A stretch of DNA of 5,496 bases. Origin: Bacillota bacterium (GTDB lineage Bacteria > Bacillota > Clostridia > Lachnospirales > WQUN01). Positions 1 through 4,876 of the stretch are shown piece after piece; within the stretch, counting starts at the first letter, position 1; every line of letters starts with the position of its first letter. The notes under the pieces were generated by a model. That model made no database searches and was not told the origin of the DNA. It saw only the letters and a list, made by a program, of their open reading frames with translations. The stretch spans positions 1 to 5,496 of the forward strand of contig WQUN01000094.1 of the NCBI GenBank assembly GCA_009782085.1. The letters are read 5' to 3'. The position numbers and the translations under genes were made by a program.

Positions 1-803
1 GCCGCCGTAAGCGCCGCGGCCGGGTCGTAGTTAGTAGTCACTGTGAACGGGCGCAGCGCCGTCGCGCCGGTCCCGCCCGGCAGATACACGGTCATGTCGT
101 AGGTAAGGCCGGCGTTTTCGGAGATTTTCACGAGGTCGATCTCATAGCTGGAGCCGTCGGGCAGGCTGTAGGCGGTTTTGACCATGCCCACGCCCTTGGC
201 GTAGTATATCCGGGACGTCCTGCCGGACACGCTGCCCAGGGCCCCGGCTTCCGTCGTCATCGTCATCTCCACGCAGTCATAGCCGCCGGATGGGGTTTCG
301 ACGCGGGCCAGGGTGTCCGTGATCTCGCAGCCGACCCCGTCGCCGCCCCGCCACTTATTGCCCTTTGTCAGGGGCTCCTTCAAAATGACGACGATCTTGT
401 CCGACGACGCGCCGGTCAGGTCTTCGAAGCTGCCGCCGGCGTCGGCGTACAGGAGGGCGGCGCTGCCGGCGTCGATCATGAGGACTTCCGTCATGACATA
501 GCCCCCGGCCTTGTAGAGCCTCTGGACCCGGTTGCCGTTCGTGTAGGCGTAGACCACGTCCTGGTTCAGGTTCGGCTCCGTCGGCGACTCGTAGGAGTAG
601 ACCTTGCCGGATATGTCGGGGAAATAGTCCGAAACGGTTCCCACGGCCGCCGCGGAAGCGTCCGGCGCCGCCGCCGGCGTTGCCGAAGGCGCGGCGGAGG
701 GGCCGTTCCCGGCGGACCGACCGCCGCAGGAGGAAAGGGAGAGGATCAGAATCAGCGCGAAGGCTGTCGCTATAGACGCGTATTTTTTCGGATGTGGATT
801 CAT
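1..803 (-). CDS. Secreted lipoprotein with possible GerMN-like C-terminus, partial
   Basis: The frame is open from an ATG at 803 to the left edge: 267 codons with the 3' end missing. A GGAGG lies 6 bases before the ATG. Residues 1-25 are a lipoprotein signal peptide (basic start with K6 and K7, hydrophobic core 11-23), followed by the lipobox LSSC with acylated Cys26. Residues 27-55 are an Ala/Ser/Pro/Gly linker. A globular part follows, with YFPDISGKVYSY near 60-71 and IYYAKGVGMVK near 199-209. This resembles Firmicutes surface lipoproteins that carry a 'YFP..G' and 'YYAKGVGLVK' pattern. From about residue 235 (MTVYLPGG, then a Pro/Thr/Val stretch) it resembles the start of a GerMN domain, but the domain is cut off. 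The start is 15 bases after the preceding stop, so it is probably cotranscribed with 819-1388. The family names come from motif memory; the lipoprotein nature is well supported, the GerMN call is tentative. Confidence 0.8.
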   Translation of the reverse strand, partial: MNPHPKKYASIATAFALILILSLSSCGGRSAGNGPSAAPSATPAAAPDASAAAVGTVSDYFPDISGKVYSYESPTEPNLNQDVVYAYTNGNRVQRLYKAGGYVMTEVLMIDAGSAALLYADAGGSFEDLTGASSDKIVVILKEPLTKGNKWRGGDGVGCEITDTLARVETPSGGYDCVEMTMTTEAGALGSVSGRTSRIYYAKGVGMVKTAYSLPDGSSYEIDLVKISENAGLTYDMTVYLPGGTGATALRPFTVTTNYDPAAALTA

Positions 804-818
804 ATGGGCCTCCAGGGG

Positions 819-1388
819 TTATTTTTCAACAGATGTTTCCGAATAAGCTCTCATATCTTCACGTACATCATATTTTAGGATTTTGTATACATAAATTGCG
901 TTTGCGTCAAATTTTTTTGACATTATCGTTTTAACTGTATGCACCATTCGGTATGGAAACCAATCAGCCCTATTAAACTGCATTTCATTGATTTGTCTTG
1001 AAAACGATATTACCGCATTGTTTTTATCGAAATTAATTCCCAACTCATCAAAATTAACTCCCCAATTTCTTAAGGTGTCAGAATTTGTCAATAATGTATA
1101 ATCAAATGAAGTGCAGCCGGCAGGAGAAACATTTATTAAACTGTTTTTATTCGAATCAGGATTCAAATCAGGATTCGAATTGTAAAAGCACCAATGAAAC
1201 TCTGACCGAAAATCTTCTCTATTATCATTTACATCAATATTCTGATTTTGCAGGCAAGCAACCAGTTCCAGTTGAACATATCTTGGCCAAAAATACCACG
1301 TTAAAAACAGTGCGAAAATAATAAGCACTGAAACTATAACTGTAATGCTCATTTTTGTAATCAGTTTCATTGGTTTTACCATCCCCAA
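819..1388 (-). CDS. A+T-rich hypothetical single-pass membrane protein
   Basis: I do not recognise this protein of about 189 residues. It has a basic N-terminus (K5, K8, K12), one hydrophobic helix at about 14-34, and then a polar domain of about 155 residues that is probably outside the membrane. That domain has three Cys (near 45, 67 and 92) and an Asn/Asp/Ser-rich stretch near 70-82. The start is uncertain. A TTG at 1388 has GGGAGG 8 bases upstream (1397-1402), which is good spacing. ATG codons at 1382 and 1370 are also in frame but sit 14 or more bases from that site. The gene begins 18 bases after the znuB stop and ends 15 bases before the lipoprotein start, so it appears to be part of that operon. 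By eye its G+C is about one third, far below its neighbours. This suggests recent acquisition into the operon. No function can be assigned. Confidence 0.75.
   Translation of the reverse strand: MGMVKPMKLITKMSITVIVSVLIIFALFLTWYFWPRYVQLELVACLQNQNIDVNDNREDFRSEFHWCFYNSNPDLNPDSNKNSLINVSPAGCTSFDYTLLTNSDTLRNWGVNFDELGINFDKNNAVISFSRQINEMQFNRADWFPYRMVHTVKTIMSKKFDANAIYVYKILKYDVREDMRAYSETSVEK
1151..1180. repeat. 12-bp in-frame tandem repeat, about 2.5 units
   Basis: The unit TCGAATCAGGAT (1151-1162) recurs as TCAAATCAGGAT (1163-1174) and then partially (1175-1180). The period is four codons, so on the minus strand it encodes a small Asn-Pro-Asp-Ser/Leu repeat within the hypothetical membrane protein. 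Slippage here would add or remove four residues without shifting the frame. Confidence 0.7.
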
Positions 1389-1406
1389 ATATGAAGCCTC
1401 CCGTTT

Positions 1407-2201
1407 CTATCTTTTTTTCACCGCCGCCATCAGAACCGCCAGCGTCCCTATCCCGACCAGCACTATCGCCCCGCCGGGCTTCCAGCCGGCATAGAACGAC
1501 AGGAACATCCCTGTCACCGAAAAAAACAGCGCGAAGGCCACGGACAGGGCCATGTTCGAGCGGTAGCTCCAGGACACGCGCATCGCGCAGGCCACTGGTA
1601 TCACCAGCAGCGACGAGATCATCAGCGCGCCGACGGCCCTGGACGAGACGGACACCACCACGGCGGTCATCGCCGTAAAGACGGCGTTTATGAGCCTGAC
1701 GGGCAGGCGCGCGGCGGCCGCGCCCTCTTCGTCGAAGGCTATGTAGAACAGCGGCCTGTATAAAAACACGCTCGCCGCGGTCACAAGGGCGCACAAGGCT
1801 ATGACCCCGGCCATCTCGGCGTTTCCGACGGCCACGGCGCTCCCGAACAGGAACGACCCGAAGGCTGCGCTGTTTTTGACAAAACCCGACAAAACGGCGG
1901 CCAGGCCGATCCCGGCGGACATTATCACGCTCGTCGACATCTCCGCGTGGCGCGAGAAGCGCCTCCGGACGAGCTCCATGCCGAAACTCGCGGCCAAAGC
2001 CGCGGCCAGCGCACCGAGAACCGGGTTCACGTTCAGGCAGAGCCCGACCGCGACGCCGGCCAGCCCCGCATGGGACAGGGCGTCGCCGACGTTGGACATG
2101 CGGCGCAGGACGACCACCCCGCCGATCATAGGCGTCATTATCGAGATGAAAACGGCCGTGACCAAGGCGCGCACCATAAAGCCGTAATGGAAAATCGCCA
2201 C
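1407..2201 (-). CDS. znuB: Zinc/manganese ABC transporter permease (ABC-3 family, ZnuB-like)
   Basis: This is the membrane channel subunit of a metal-ion importer. It would work as a dimer with the ATPase encoded at 2572-3324 and an extracellular metal-binding lipoprotein that is not in this window. The 264 residues match the usual ABC-3 length, with about eight hydrophobic segments. Recognisable family stretches are RRMSNVGDALSHAGLAG (33-49), FDEEGAAAARLPV (156-168, probably the cytoplasmic contact with the ATPase), GALMISSLLVIPVACA (191-206) and KPGGAIVL (241-248). The start is a GTG at 2201, with AAGGCGG seven bases upstream. The N-terminal MAIFHYGFMVRAL fits the family, and an in-frame TAA directly precedes the GTG. 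Zinc is the commonest substrate of close relatives, but manganese or iron cannot be excluded from sequence. The gene is 370 bases downstream of znuC, with repeats between them, and closely followed by 819-1388. Confidence 0.92.
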   Translation of the reverse strand: MAIFHYGFMVRALVTAVFISIMTPMIGGVVVLRRMSNVGDALSHAGLAGVAVGLCLNVNPVLGALAAALAASFGMELVRRRFSRHAEMSTSVIMSAGIGLAAVLSGFVKNSAAFGSFLFGSAVAVGNAEMAGVIALCALVTAASVFLYRPLFYIAFDEEGAAAARLPVRLINAVFTAMTAVVVSVSSRAVGALMISSLLVIPVACAMRVSWSYRSNMALSVAFALFFSVTGMFLSFYAGWKPGGAIVLVGIGTLAVLMAAVKKR

Positions 2202-2317
2202 TTAAGGACCGCCTTTCATGGATTATTACACGTGAATTAACGATGAGTTATCGGAATGAAGATAAAAAGATTCGCAACGATAAATCACCGTTTGCAAGTG
2301 ACGGCGGGAGCACTCAG

Positions 2318-2336
2318 GGGCGGTCACTGACCGCCC
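2318..2336. repeat. Perfect 9-bp palindrome
   Basis: GGGCGGTCA (2318-2326) and TGACCGCCC (2328-2336) are exact reverse complements separated by one base. The symmetry could serve protein binding or cruciform extrusion. As RNA, the loop would have to open the innermost pairs. Confidence 0.75.
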
Positions 2337-2352
2337 GAAACCGCCTTAAATT

Positions 2353-2369
2353 CCCCTCCTTTGGAGGGG
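2353..2369. repeat. Hairpin CCCCTCC-TTT-GGAGGGG
   Basis: A perfect 7-bp stem (2353-2359 with 2363-2369) has a three-base loop. In the leftward transcript it is followed by AATTTAAGG, which is too poor in T to call a terminator. It resembles a dispersed palindrome common in clostridial genomes (from memory). Confidence 0.65.
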
Positions 2370-2415
2370 TGCCGGCGGGGTGGTTTTACCCTGCAAACCT
2401 CCGTTCGTTGAAGGC

Positions 2416-2436
2416 GGCGGGAGCAGAGCCCCCGCC
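2416..2436. repeat. Imperfect hairpin with CCCTACAA tail
   Basis: GGCGGGAGC (2416-2424) pairs with GCCCCCGCC (2428-2436) apart from one mismatch, with loop AGA. The tail CCTACAA at 2437-2443 matches the tail after the 2492-2512 hairpin. Confidence 0.6.
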
Positions 2437-2451
2437 CTACAAATGTATTAT

Positions 2452-2473
2452 CCGGTAATTCCCCGGTTACCGG
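2452..2473. repeat. Hairpin CCGGTAA / TTACCGG
   Basis: A perfect 7-bp stem (2452-2458 with 2467-2473) spans an 8-base loop. No T-run follows on either side. Confidence 0.6.
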
Positions 2474-2491
2474 TGTGATCGCGCCGGCCTC

Positions 2492-2512
2492 GGAGCGCCG
2501 GGTCGGCGCTCC
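2492..2512. repeat. Perfect 9-bp hairpin with CCCTACAA tail
   Basis: GGAGCGCCG (2492-2500) and CGGCGCTCC (2504-2512) are exact reverse complements with loop GGT. The CCTACAA-type tail suggests a degraded copy of a palindromic family with TGTAGG/CCTACA ends. A copy with both ends is seen at 3530-3558. Confidence 0.7.
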
Positions 2513-2549
2513 CTACAACGCTATCCGGCTGTTTGGGTGTTTAATTAAC

Positions 2550-2602
2550 ATATATCCGTGTTTATCCGTTTTCATATGAAAAATCCGCGTTCCGAATCTT
2601 TC
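2550..2602 (+). repeat. Dispersed ~50-bp repeat, copy 1, overlapping the znuC 3' end
   Basis: This is one of four related copies, with 3754-3806, 4713-4760 (inverted) and 4877-4929. The shared pattern is ATATATCCGTGT, an ATCCG(T/C)TT core, then AAATCCGCGTTCCGAATCTTT. The right part lies inside the znuC reading frame and supplies its last nine codons and the stop (2572-2574). Confidence 0.75.
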
Positions 2603-3324
2603 CGCGGCCCCAGATGCCCTCCGCCCGCGAGTTCGGAGCTAATCTCTCCGAGGAACTCCTCCGGCTTCATGACGCGCGGGACGCCCGTCTTCTCGAAATG
2701 GATGATGACGCTCGCGTGGCCCATAATGGAGGGTATGTCGTGCGTGACCATGATGATCGTCGCTTTGTCCCTCCGGCAGCGCTCCGCCAGCATACAGCAT
2801 ATCTCCACGACCGCGCCGCTGTCGACGCCGATGGTCGGTTCGTCCAGGAAGATGATTTCCGGCGCGCCGATCAGCGCCTTCGCCAGAAGGACCCGCTGCT
2901 GCTGGCCGCCGGAGAGCTTGCCGACAGGCGATCCGCCAAGTCCGGAAAGGCCGGCCTTGGCCAAGGCGTCGTCTATGAGGGCTTTCCTGTTCCCGGGCCT
3001 TTTCACGCCGCAGAGCCCCAGCCCCACGATCTCCCCGACCGTCGCGGGGAAGTCCTGGTTGAAGGACGCGGCCCTCTGCGAAACATACGCGACCGACCCG
3101 GCATACGGCTCCGCGATCCCCACCGAGCCGGAAAGGGGCTTCAAAAGACCCAGCATCAGCTTCAGGAGCGTGCTCTTCCCCGTCCCGTTCGCGCCGGACA
3201 CGCAGACAAAGTCCCCCCGGCGCAGGGAAAAGGACACGTCGCACAGGAGCTTTTCGCCGCGGTAGGAGAAGGAAAGGTTTTGGACGGAGATTATGGCCGG
3301 GGCGGGCGCGGCGGGTGTGTCCAT
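2572..3324 (-). CDS. znuC: Zinc/manganese ABC transporter ATP-binding protein (ZnuC-like)
   Basis: This is the cytoplasmic ATPase that powers metal import through the permease encoded downstream. The 250 residues are typical of the family. All nucleotide-binding motifs are intact: an aromatic A-loop around Y21, Walker A GANGTGKST (44-52), Q-loop Gln83, signature LSGGQ (137-141), Walker B IIFLDEP (157-163), D-loop GVD (166-168) and switch His195. The stretch QDFPATVGEIVGLG (90-103) after the Q-loop is characteristic of ZnuC/AdcC-type proteins. The chosen start is the ATG at 3324, with GGAGG six bases upstream (3331-3335). A longer frame opens at 3399, but its extra residues are not family-like. 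The final nine residues (KDSERGFFI) are encoded by a dispersed repeat, so the native C-terminus may have been replaced. The gene is first in a leftward run behind the promoter at 3413-3441. The substrate metal is not resolvable from sequence. Confidence 0.94.
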   Translation of the reverse strand: MDTPAAPAPAIISVQNLSFSYRGEKLLCDVSFSLRRGDFVCVSGANGTGKSTLLKLMLGLLKPLSGSVGIAEPYAGSVAYVSQRAASFNQDFPATVGEIVGLGLCGVKRPGNRKALIDDALAKAGLSGLGGSPVGKLSGGQQQRVLLAKALIGAPEIIFLDEPTIGVDSGAVVEICCMLAERCRRDKATIIMVTHDIPSIMGHASVIIHFEKTGVPRVMKPEEFLGEISSELAGGGHLGPRKDSERGFFI

Positions 3325-3401
3325 TCTGGTCCTCCGGGAAGTGGATTCGAAACGGTCACCCTGCTGGCGCGGACATGGCGGCACCGTATATTGCGGCATA
3401 A

Positions 3402-3429
3402 CCGTTTTTCAAATTCTAACTGAAAACGG
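3402..3429. promoter_or_regulatory. Inverted repeat over the znuC -10 box, candidate operator
   Basis: CCGTTTTTCA (3402-3411) and TGAAAACGG (3421-3429) are reverse complements apart from one extra T, separated by nine bases. The dyad is centred on the -10 box of the predicted znuC promoter. A repressor bound there would block transcription, as metal-sensing repressors commonly do. It does not match the Zur, Fur, MntR or AdcR consensus sites as I remember them, so the regulator is unknown. Confidence 0.5.
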
Positions 3430-3441
3430 GAGACGTGTCAA
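3413..3441 (-). promoter_or_regulatory. Sigma-A-type promoter for znuC
   Basis: On the minus strand a perfect TTGACA (3436-3441) is followed after 17 bases by TAGAAT (3413-3418, five of six matches to the consensus). Transcription should begin near 3406, leaving a leader of about 80 bases before the znuC ATG at 3324. This is the best -35/-10 pair in the window. Confidence 0.75.
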
Positions 3442-3461
3442 ATGGAGCGGATTCGCAAACT

Positions 3462-3507
3462 GCGGAAAATTTATCGGAAAATTACGCGGAAAATTTATCG
3501 GAAAATT
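3462..3507. repeat. 24-bp tandem repeat, two units
   Basis: A 22-base stretch, built from two CGGAAAATT blocks joined by TAT, occurs exactly at 3462-3483 and again at 3486-3507. The period is 24, so CGGAAAATT appears four times. It lies just upstream of the znuC promoter. Confidence 0.8.
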
Positions 3508-3529
3508 TTCGCGGGATACGCCATAATAC

Positions 3530-3558
3530 TGTAGGTGACGCCGAGGGCGTCATTCTAC
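3530..3558. repeat. Palindrome with TGTAG / CTACA ends
   Basis: TGTAGGTGACGCC (3530-3542) pairs with GGCGTCATTCTACA (3546-3558 plus one unpaired base), with loop GAG. The inner GACGCC/GGCGTC stem is perfect. The ends match the CCTACA tails of the palindromes in the znuC-znuB gap, which suggests one repeat family. Confidence 0.65.
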
Positions 3559-3569
3559 AATGTACAATA

Positions 3570-3627
3570 TGTCATTCTGAGCGCAAGCGAAGAATCTTAA
3601 GACCCTTCGCTTACGCTCAGGGTGACA
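3570..3627. repeat. REP-like 58-bp palindrome, copy 1
   Basis: The left arm begins TGTCATTCTGAGCG and contains AAGCGAAGAATCT. The right arm carries CTTCGCTTACGCTCAG and ends GGTGACA, so the whole sequence folds back on itself with few mismatches around the central CTTAAG. A second copy is at 4786-4846. Sequences of this TCATTCTGAGCGAAGCGAAGAATCT type are dispersed in many bacterial genomes (from memory). Confidence 0.8.
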
Positions 3628-3659
3628 CCCGAGGGGTGTTGTACGTTAGAGAACAACCC

Positions 3660-3678
3660 GGGCGGCGTCCCCTGCTGG
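3660..3678. repeat. 19-bp direct repeat, copy 1
   Basis: GGGCGGCGTCCCCTGCTGG occurs here and exactly again at 3825-3843. Its first ten bases occur a third time at 3857-3866. Confidence 0.75.
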
Positions 3679-3753
3679 AAGGGACCCCGGGGCTGCACGC
3701 GGCGATTTTTTGCAACAGGGCAAAATTTCGGCGGAATTTCGATTTATAAATCA

Positions 3754-3806
3754 ATATATCCGTGTAAATCCGCTTTTATTCGCAAAATCCGCGTACCAAA
3801 TCTTTG
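3754..3806 (+). repeat. Dispersed ~50-bp repeat, copy 2
   Basis: It shares ATATATCCGTGT, then AATCCGCTTTTATTCGC and AAAATCCGCGTACC, ending AAATCTTTG. It has the same order of blocks and the same orientation as copies 1 and 4, with a few substitutions. Confidence 0.75.
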
Positions 3807-3814
3807 ACTAGAAC

Positions 3815-3866
3815 GGGACGCCGAGGGCGGCGTCCCCTGCTGGGACGGGACGCCCAGGGCGGCGTC
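3815..3866. repeat. Two GACGCC/GGCGTC hairpins with second 19-bp repeat copy
   Basis: The first hairpin is a perfect 9-bp stem, GGGACGCCG (3815-3823) with CGGCGTCCC (3828-3836), loop AGGG. The second pairs GACGCC (3849-3854) with GGCGTC (3861-3866). The second copy of the 19-bp direct repeat (3825-3843) overlaps the first stem. No T-run follows directly, so these are repeats rather than clear terminators. Confidence 0.7.
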
Positions 3867-3911
3867 TACCGCGATTTTCCCGCGAAAATTTGCCGCGCCC
3901 TCCTTTTTTTG

Positions 3912-3939
3912 TTGCTTTTACAGGCATGGGTGTTATAAT
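3912..3939 (+). promoter_or_regulatory. Extended -10 promoter for the YesL-like gene
   Basis: A perfect TATAAT (3934-3939) is preceded by TG at 3931-3932 (an extended -10). A weak -35, TTGCTT (3912-3917), lies 16 bases upstream. The expected start near 3946 gives a leader of about 34 bases before the ATG at 3980. Confidence 0.7.
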
Positions 3940-3968
3940 TGAAAAGAAGTATTCCACTTCTTCCGGAC

Positions 3969-3973
3969 GGAGG
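3969..3973 (+). promoter_or_regulatory. Ribosome binding site fixing the YesL-like start
   Basis: GGAGG sits six bases before the ATG at 3980. This favours that codon over in-frame upstream codons, the first of which lies before the predicted transcription start. Confidence 0.75.
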
Positions 3974-3979
3974 CGCGCA

Positions 3980-4666
3980 ATGGGAGGTTTTTTCAGCACT
4001 GACGGGCTGTTTTACAAAATAGGGACGCTGATCGCGGACGTGTGCATTCTGGGGCTGGTCTGGCTGTTCTTTTCGATCCCGCTTTTCACGATCGGGGCCT
4101 CCACCACCGCGCTCTATTATGTGGTCACCAGGAGGATTTCGGACAGGGAGGGCTATTTGGTCAGGGATTTTTGGAAGAGCTTCAGGCAGAATTTCAAGAA
4201 ATCGACGCTCGTCTGGCTTATCACGCTCGTCCTGATATACGTCATTTACATCAATATCAGAAACATCAGCCTTTTAGGCAGTTTGTCCGTGGTTTTTTTC
4301 CCGTTTCAGATACTGATCCTGATAGAGATCGCGTTTGTCACGCTCTACGTCTACGCCATAATCGCCCGGTTTGAGATGTCCTTCAAAGAGACTCTTAAGA
4401 CGGCGTTCTTCATGTCCAACAAGCACCTGTTCTCGTCGCTTTTGGCGGTCATCTGGGCGTTCGCGGTCGTCATACTGGTATACCTGTTCCCGCCGCTCTT
4501 TCTCTTCGCGATGGGGCTGTTCGCGTACGCGCACGCGTATCTGATCATGCGCATTTTCAGGAAATACCGTCCGGAAATCGACCGCGAGCAGAATCCGGAG
4601 GACGAGGACGACCCCCTGCCGAAGAAGCGCGGCCTGTTCTCCCGCCCGGACAACAGGCGGAGATGA
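3980..4666 (+). CDS. YesL-like DUF624 membrane protein
   Basis: A 228-residue integral membrane protein of the YesL (DUF624) family. In Firmicutes these proteins are often encoded beside sugar ABC transporters, but their biochemical role is not established. The N-terminal stretch MGGFFSTDGLFYKIGTLIADV with VWLFFSIPLFTIGASTTALYY (about 27-47) is the family hallmark. Hydrophobic segments lie near 17-38, 77-92, 99-128, 151-170 and 172-190. A charged loop (51-75) contains FWKSFRQNFKKS, and the hydrophilic tail (194-228) is rich in Asp, Glu, Arg and Lys and probably cytoplasmic. Start and promoter are well supported. The gene appears monocistronic: the next gene is on the opposite strand and repeats follow the stop. 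No sugar transporter is nearby, so the usual context gives no substrate clue. Confidence 0.9.
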   Translation: MGGFFSTDGLFYKIGTLIADVCILGLVWLFFSIPLFTIGASTTALYYVVTRRISDREGYLVRDFWKSFRQNFKKSTLVWLITLVLIYVIYINIRNISLLGSLSVVFFPFQILILIEIAFVTLYVYAIIARFEMSFKETLKTAFFMSNKHLFSSLLAVIWAFAVVILVYLFPPLFLFAMGLFAYAHAYLIMRIFRKYRPEIDREQNPEDEDDPLPKKRGLFSRPDNRRR

Positions 4667-4673
4667 CAAAGGC

Positions 4674-4713
4674 ATGCAAAGACATGCAAAGACATGCAAA
4701 GACATGCAAAGAC
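4674..4713. repeat. Four exact tandem copies of ATGCAAAGAC
   Basis: The 10-bp unit repeats without change at 4674, 4684, 4694 and 4704, starting seven bases after the YesL-like stop. The period is close to one DNA helical turn. The last unit runs into the inverted copy of the 50-bp dispersed repeat, whose usual end is CTTTG or its complement CAAAG. The tandem array may thus have grown by slippage from that repeat end. Confidence 0.85.
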
Positions 4714-4760
4714 CGGGAACGCGGATTGTACGTATCCAAACGGATTCAAACGGATATATT
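4713..4760 (-). repeat. Dispersed ~50-bp repeat, copy 3 (inverted)
   Basis: Read on the minus strand it contains ATATATCCGTTTGAATCCGT, then an ATCCGCGTTCC block, so it is the same family in the opposite orientation. Together with copy 4 it flanks the MITE-like element as a large inverted repeat. Confidence 0.7.
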
Positions 4761-4874
4761 AGACTTCTTCGGAAATTGGCGCTTGTGTCATTCTGAGCGA
4801 AGCGAAGAATCTTGATTTTAAGACCCTTCGCTGCGCTCAGCTGACAGCGAGAAATCAATTTCCGAAGAAGTCTA
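4760..4874. mobile_element. MITE-like 115-bp element with 18-bp terminal inverted repeats
   Basis: TAGACTTCTTCGGAAATT (4760-4777) and its exact reverse complement (4857-4874) bound a segment with no coding capacity. The outermost bases are TA on both sides, which would fit a TA target duplication as made by IS630/Tc1-type transposases (inference). Inside lies a complete REP-like palindrome (4786-4846), so the whole unit could fold into one long nested hairpin. No transposase gene is present. Confidence 0.7.
4786..4846. repeat. REP-like palindrome, copy 2
   Basis: It begins TGTCATTCTGAGCGAAGCG and ends with a CTTCGCTGCGCTCAG arm and CTGACA. It is closely related to 3570-3627, with a slightly longer centre (GATTTTAAGA). 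Confidence 0.8.
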
Positions 4875-4876
4875 TT

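Larger units (their letters stand above)
2202..2571. other. Repeat-rich gap between znuC and znuB
   Basis: This 370-base stretch shows no credible gene on either strand. It contains five short palindromes between 2318 and 2512 (listed separately) and the left part of a dispersed 50-bp repeat (2550-2602). Two palindromes (2416-2436 and 2492-2512) are followed by a near-identical CCCTACAA tail, so they probably belong to one repeat family. No palindrome is followed by a convincing T-run in the leftward direction. Readthrough from znuC into znuB is therefore possible, but no separate znuB promoter was recognised. The gap is unusually long for a metal ABC operon. Confidence 0.7.
3442..3911. other. 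Repeat-filled region between the znuC and yesL promoters
   Basis: No credible gene was found in about 470 bases between the leftward znuC promoter and the rightward yesL promoter. The frames that open here run through repeats and have no protein-like composition. The stretch holds a 24-bp tandem repeat, a TGTAGG-type palindrome, a REP-like palindrome, a 19-bp direct repeat with hairpins and a dispersed 50-bp repeat. 3690-3750 shows nothing recognisable. Confidence 0.65.

Noticed and set aside
1234..1794. 186-codon minus-strand frame overlapping znuB and the A+T-rich gene
   Set aside because: It is out of frame with a well-supported permease and has the Arg/Gly-rich composition typical of a shadow frame.
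2353..2369. Rho-independent terminator after znuC
   Set aside because: The stem is good, but the bases after it in the leftward direction are AATTTAAGG, without a T-run, and it lies about 200 bases beyond the znuC stop.
2243..2458. Open frame of 71 codons on the plus strand in the znuC-znuB gap
   Set aside because: It runs through several palindromes, has no ribosome site and has no protein-like pattern; it is an accidental frame across repeats.
3325..3399. Longer N-terminus for ZnuC from 3399
   Set aside because: The extra 25 residues are not family-like, the ATG at 3324 has GGAGG at ideal spacing, and the extension begins almost at the predicted transcription start.
3385..3412. Alternative znuC promoter TTGAAA-16-TATACG on the minus strand
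   Set aside because: The -10 is poor. The overlapping TTGACA-17-TAGAAT pair at 3413-3441 is much closer to consensus.
3462..3507. Possible CRISPR repeats
   Set aside because: Only two units with a two-base gap and no unique spacers; it is a plain tandem repeat.
3435..3749. Open frame of 104 codons on the plus strand between znuC and the YesL-like gene
   Set aside because: Its translation is made of the tandem repeat (NLSEN twice) and the REP palindrome, so it is repeat sequence, not a gene.
3815..3836. Terminator for a gene in the 3442-3911 gap
   Set aside because: The 9-bp hairpin has no T-run on either side and there is no gene for it to terminate; it belongs to a repeated palindrome family.
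4557..4739. Minus-strand frames encoding a HVFACLCMSL-type repeat
   Set aside because: These are translations of the ATGCAAAGAC tandem repeat plus the antisense of the YesL-like gene; the repetitive Cys pattern comes from the DNA repeat.
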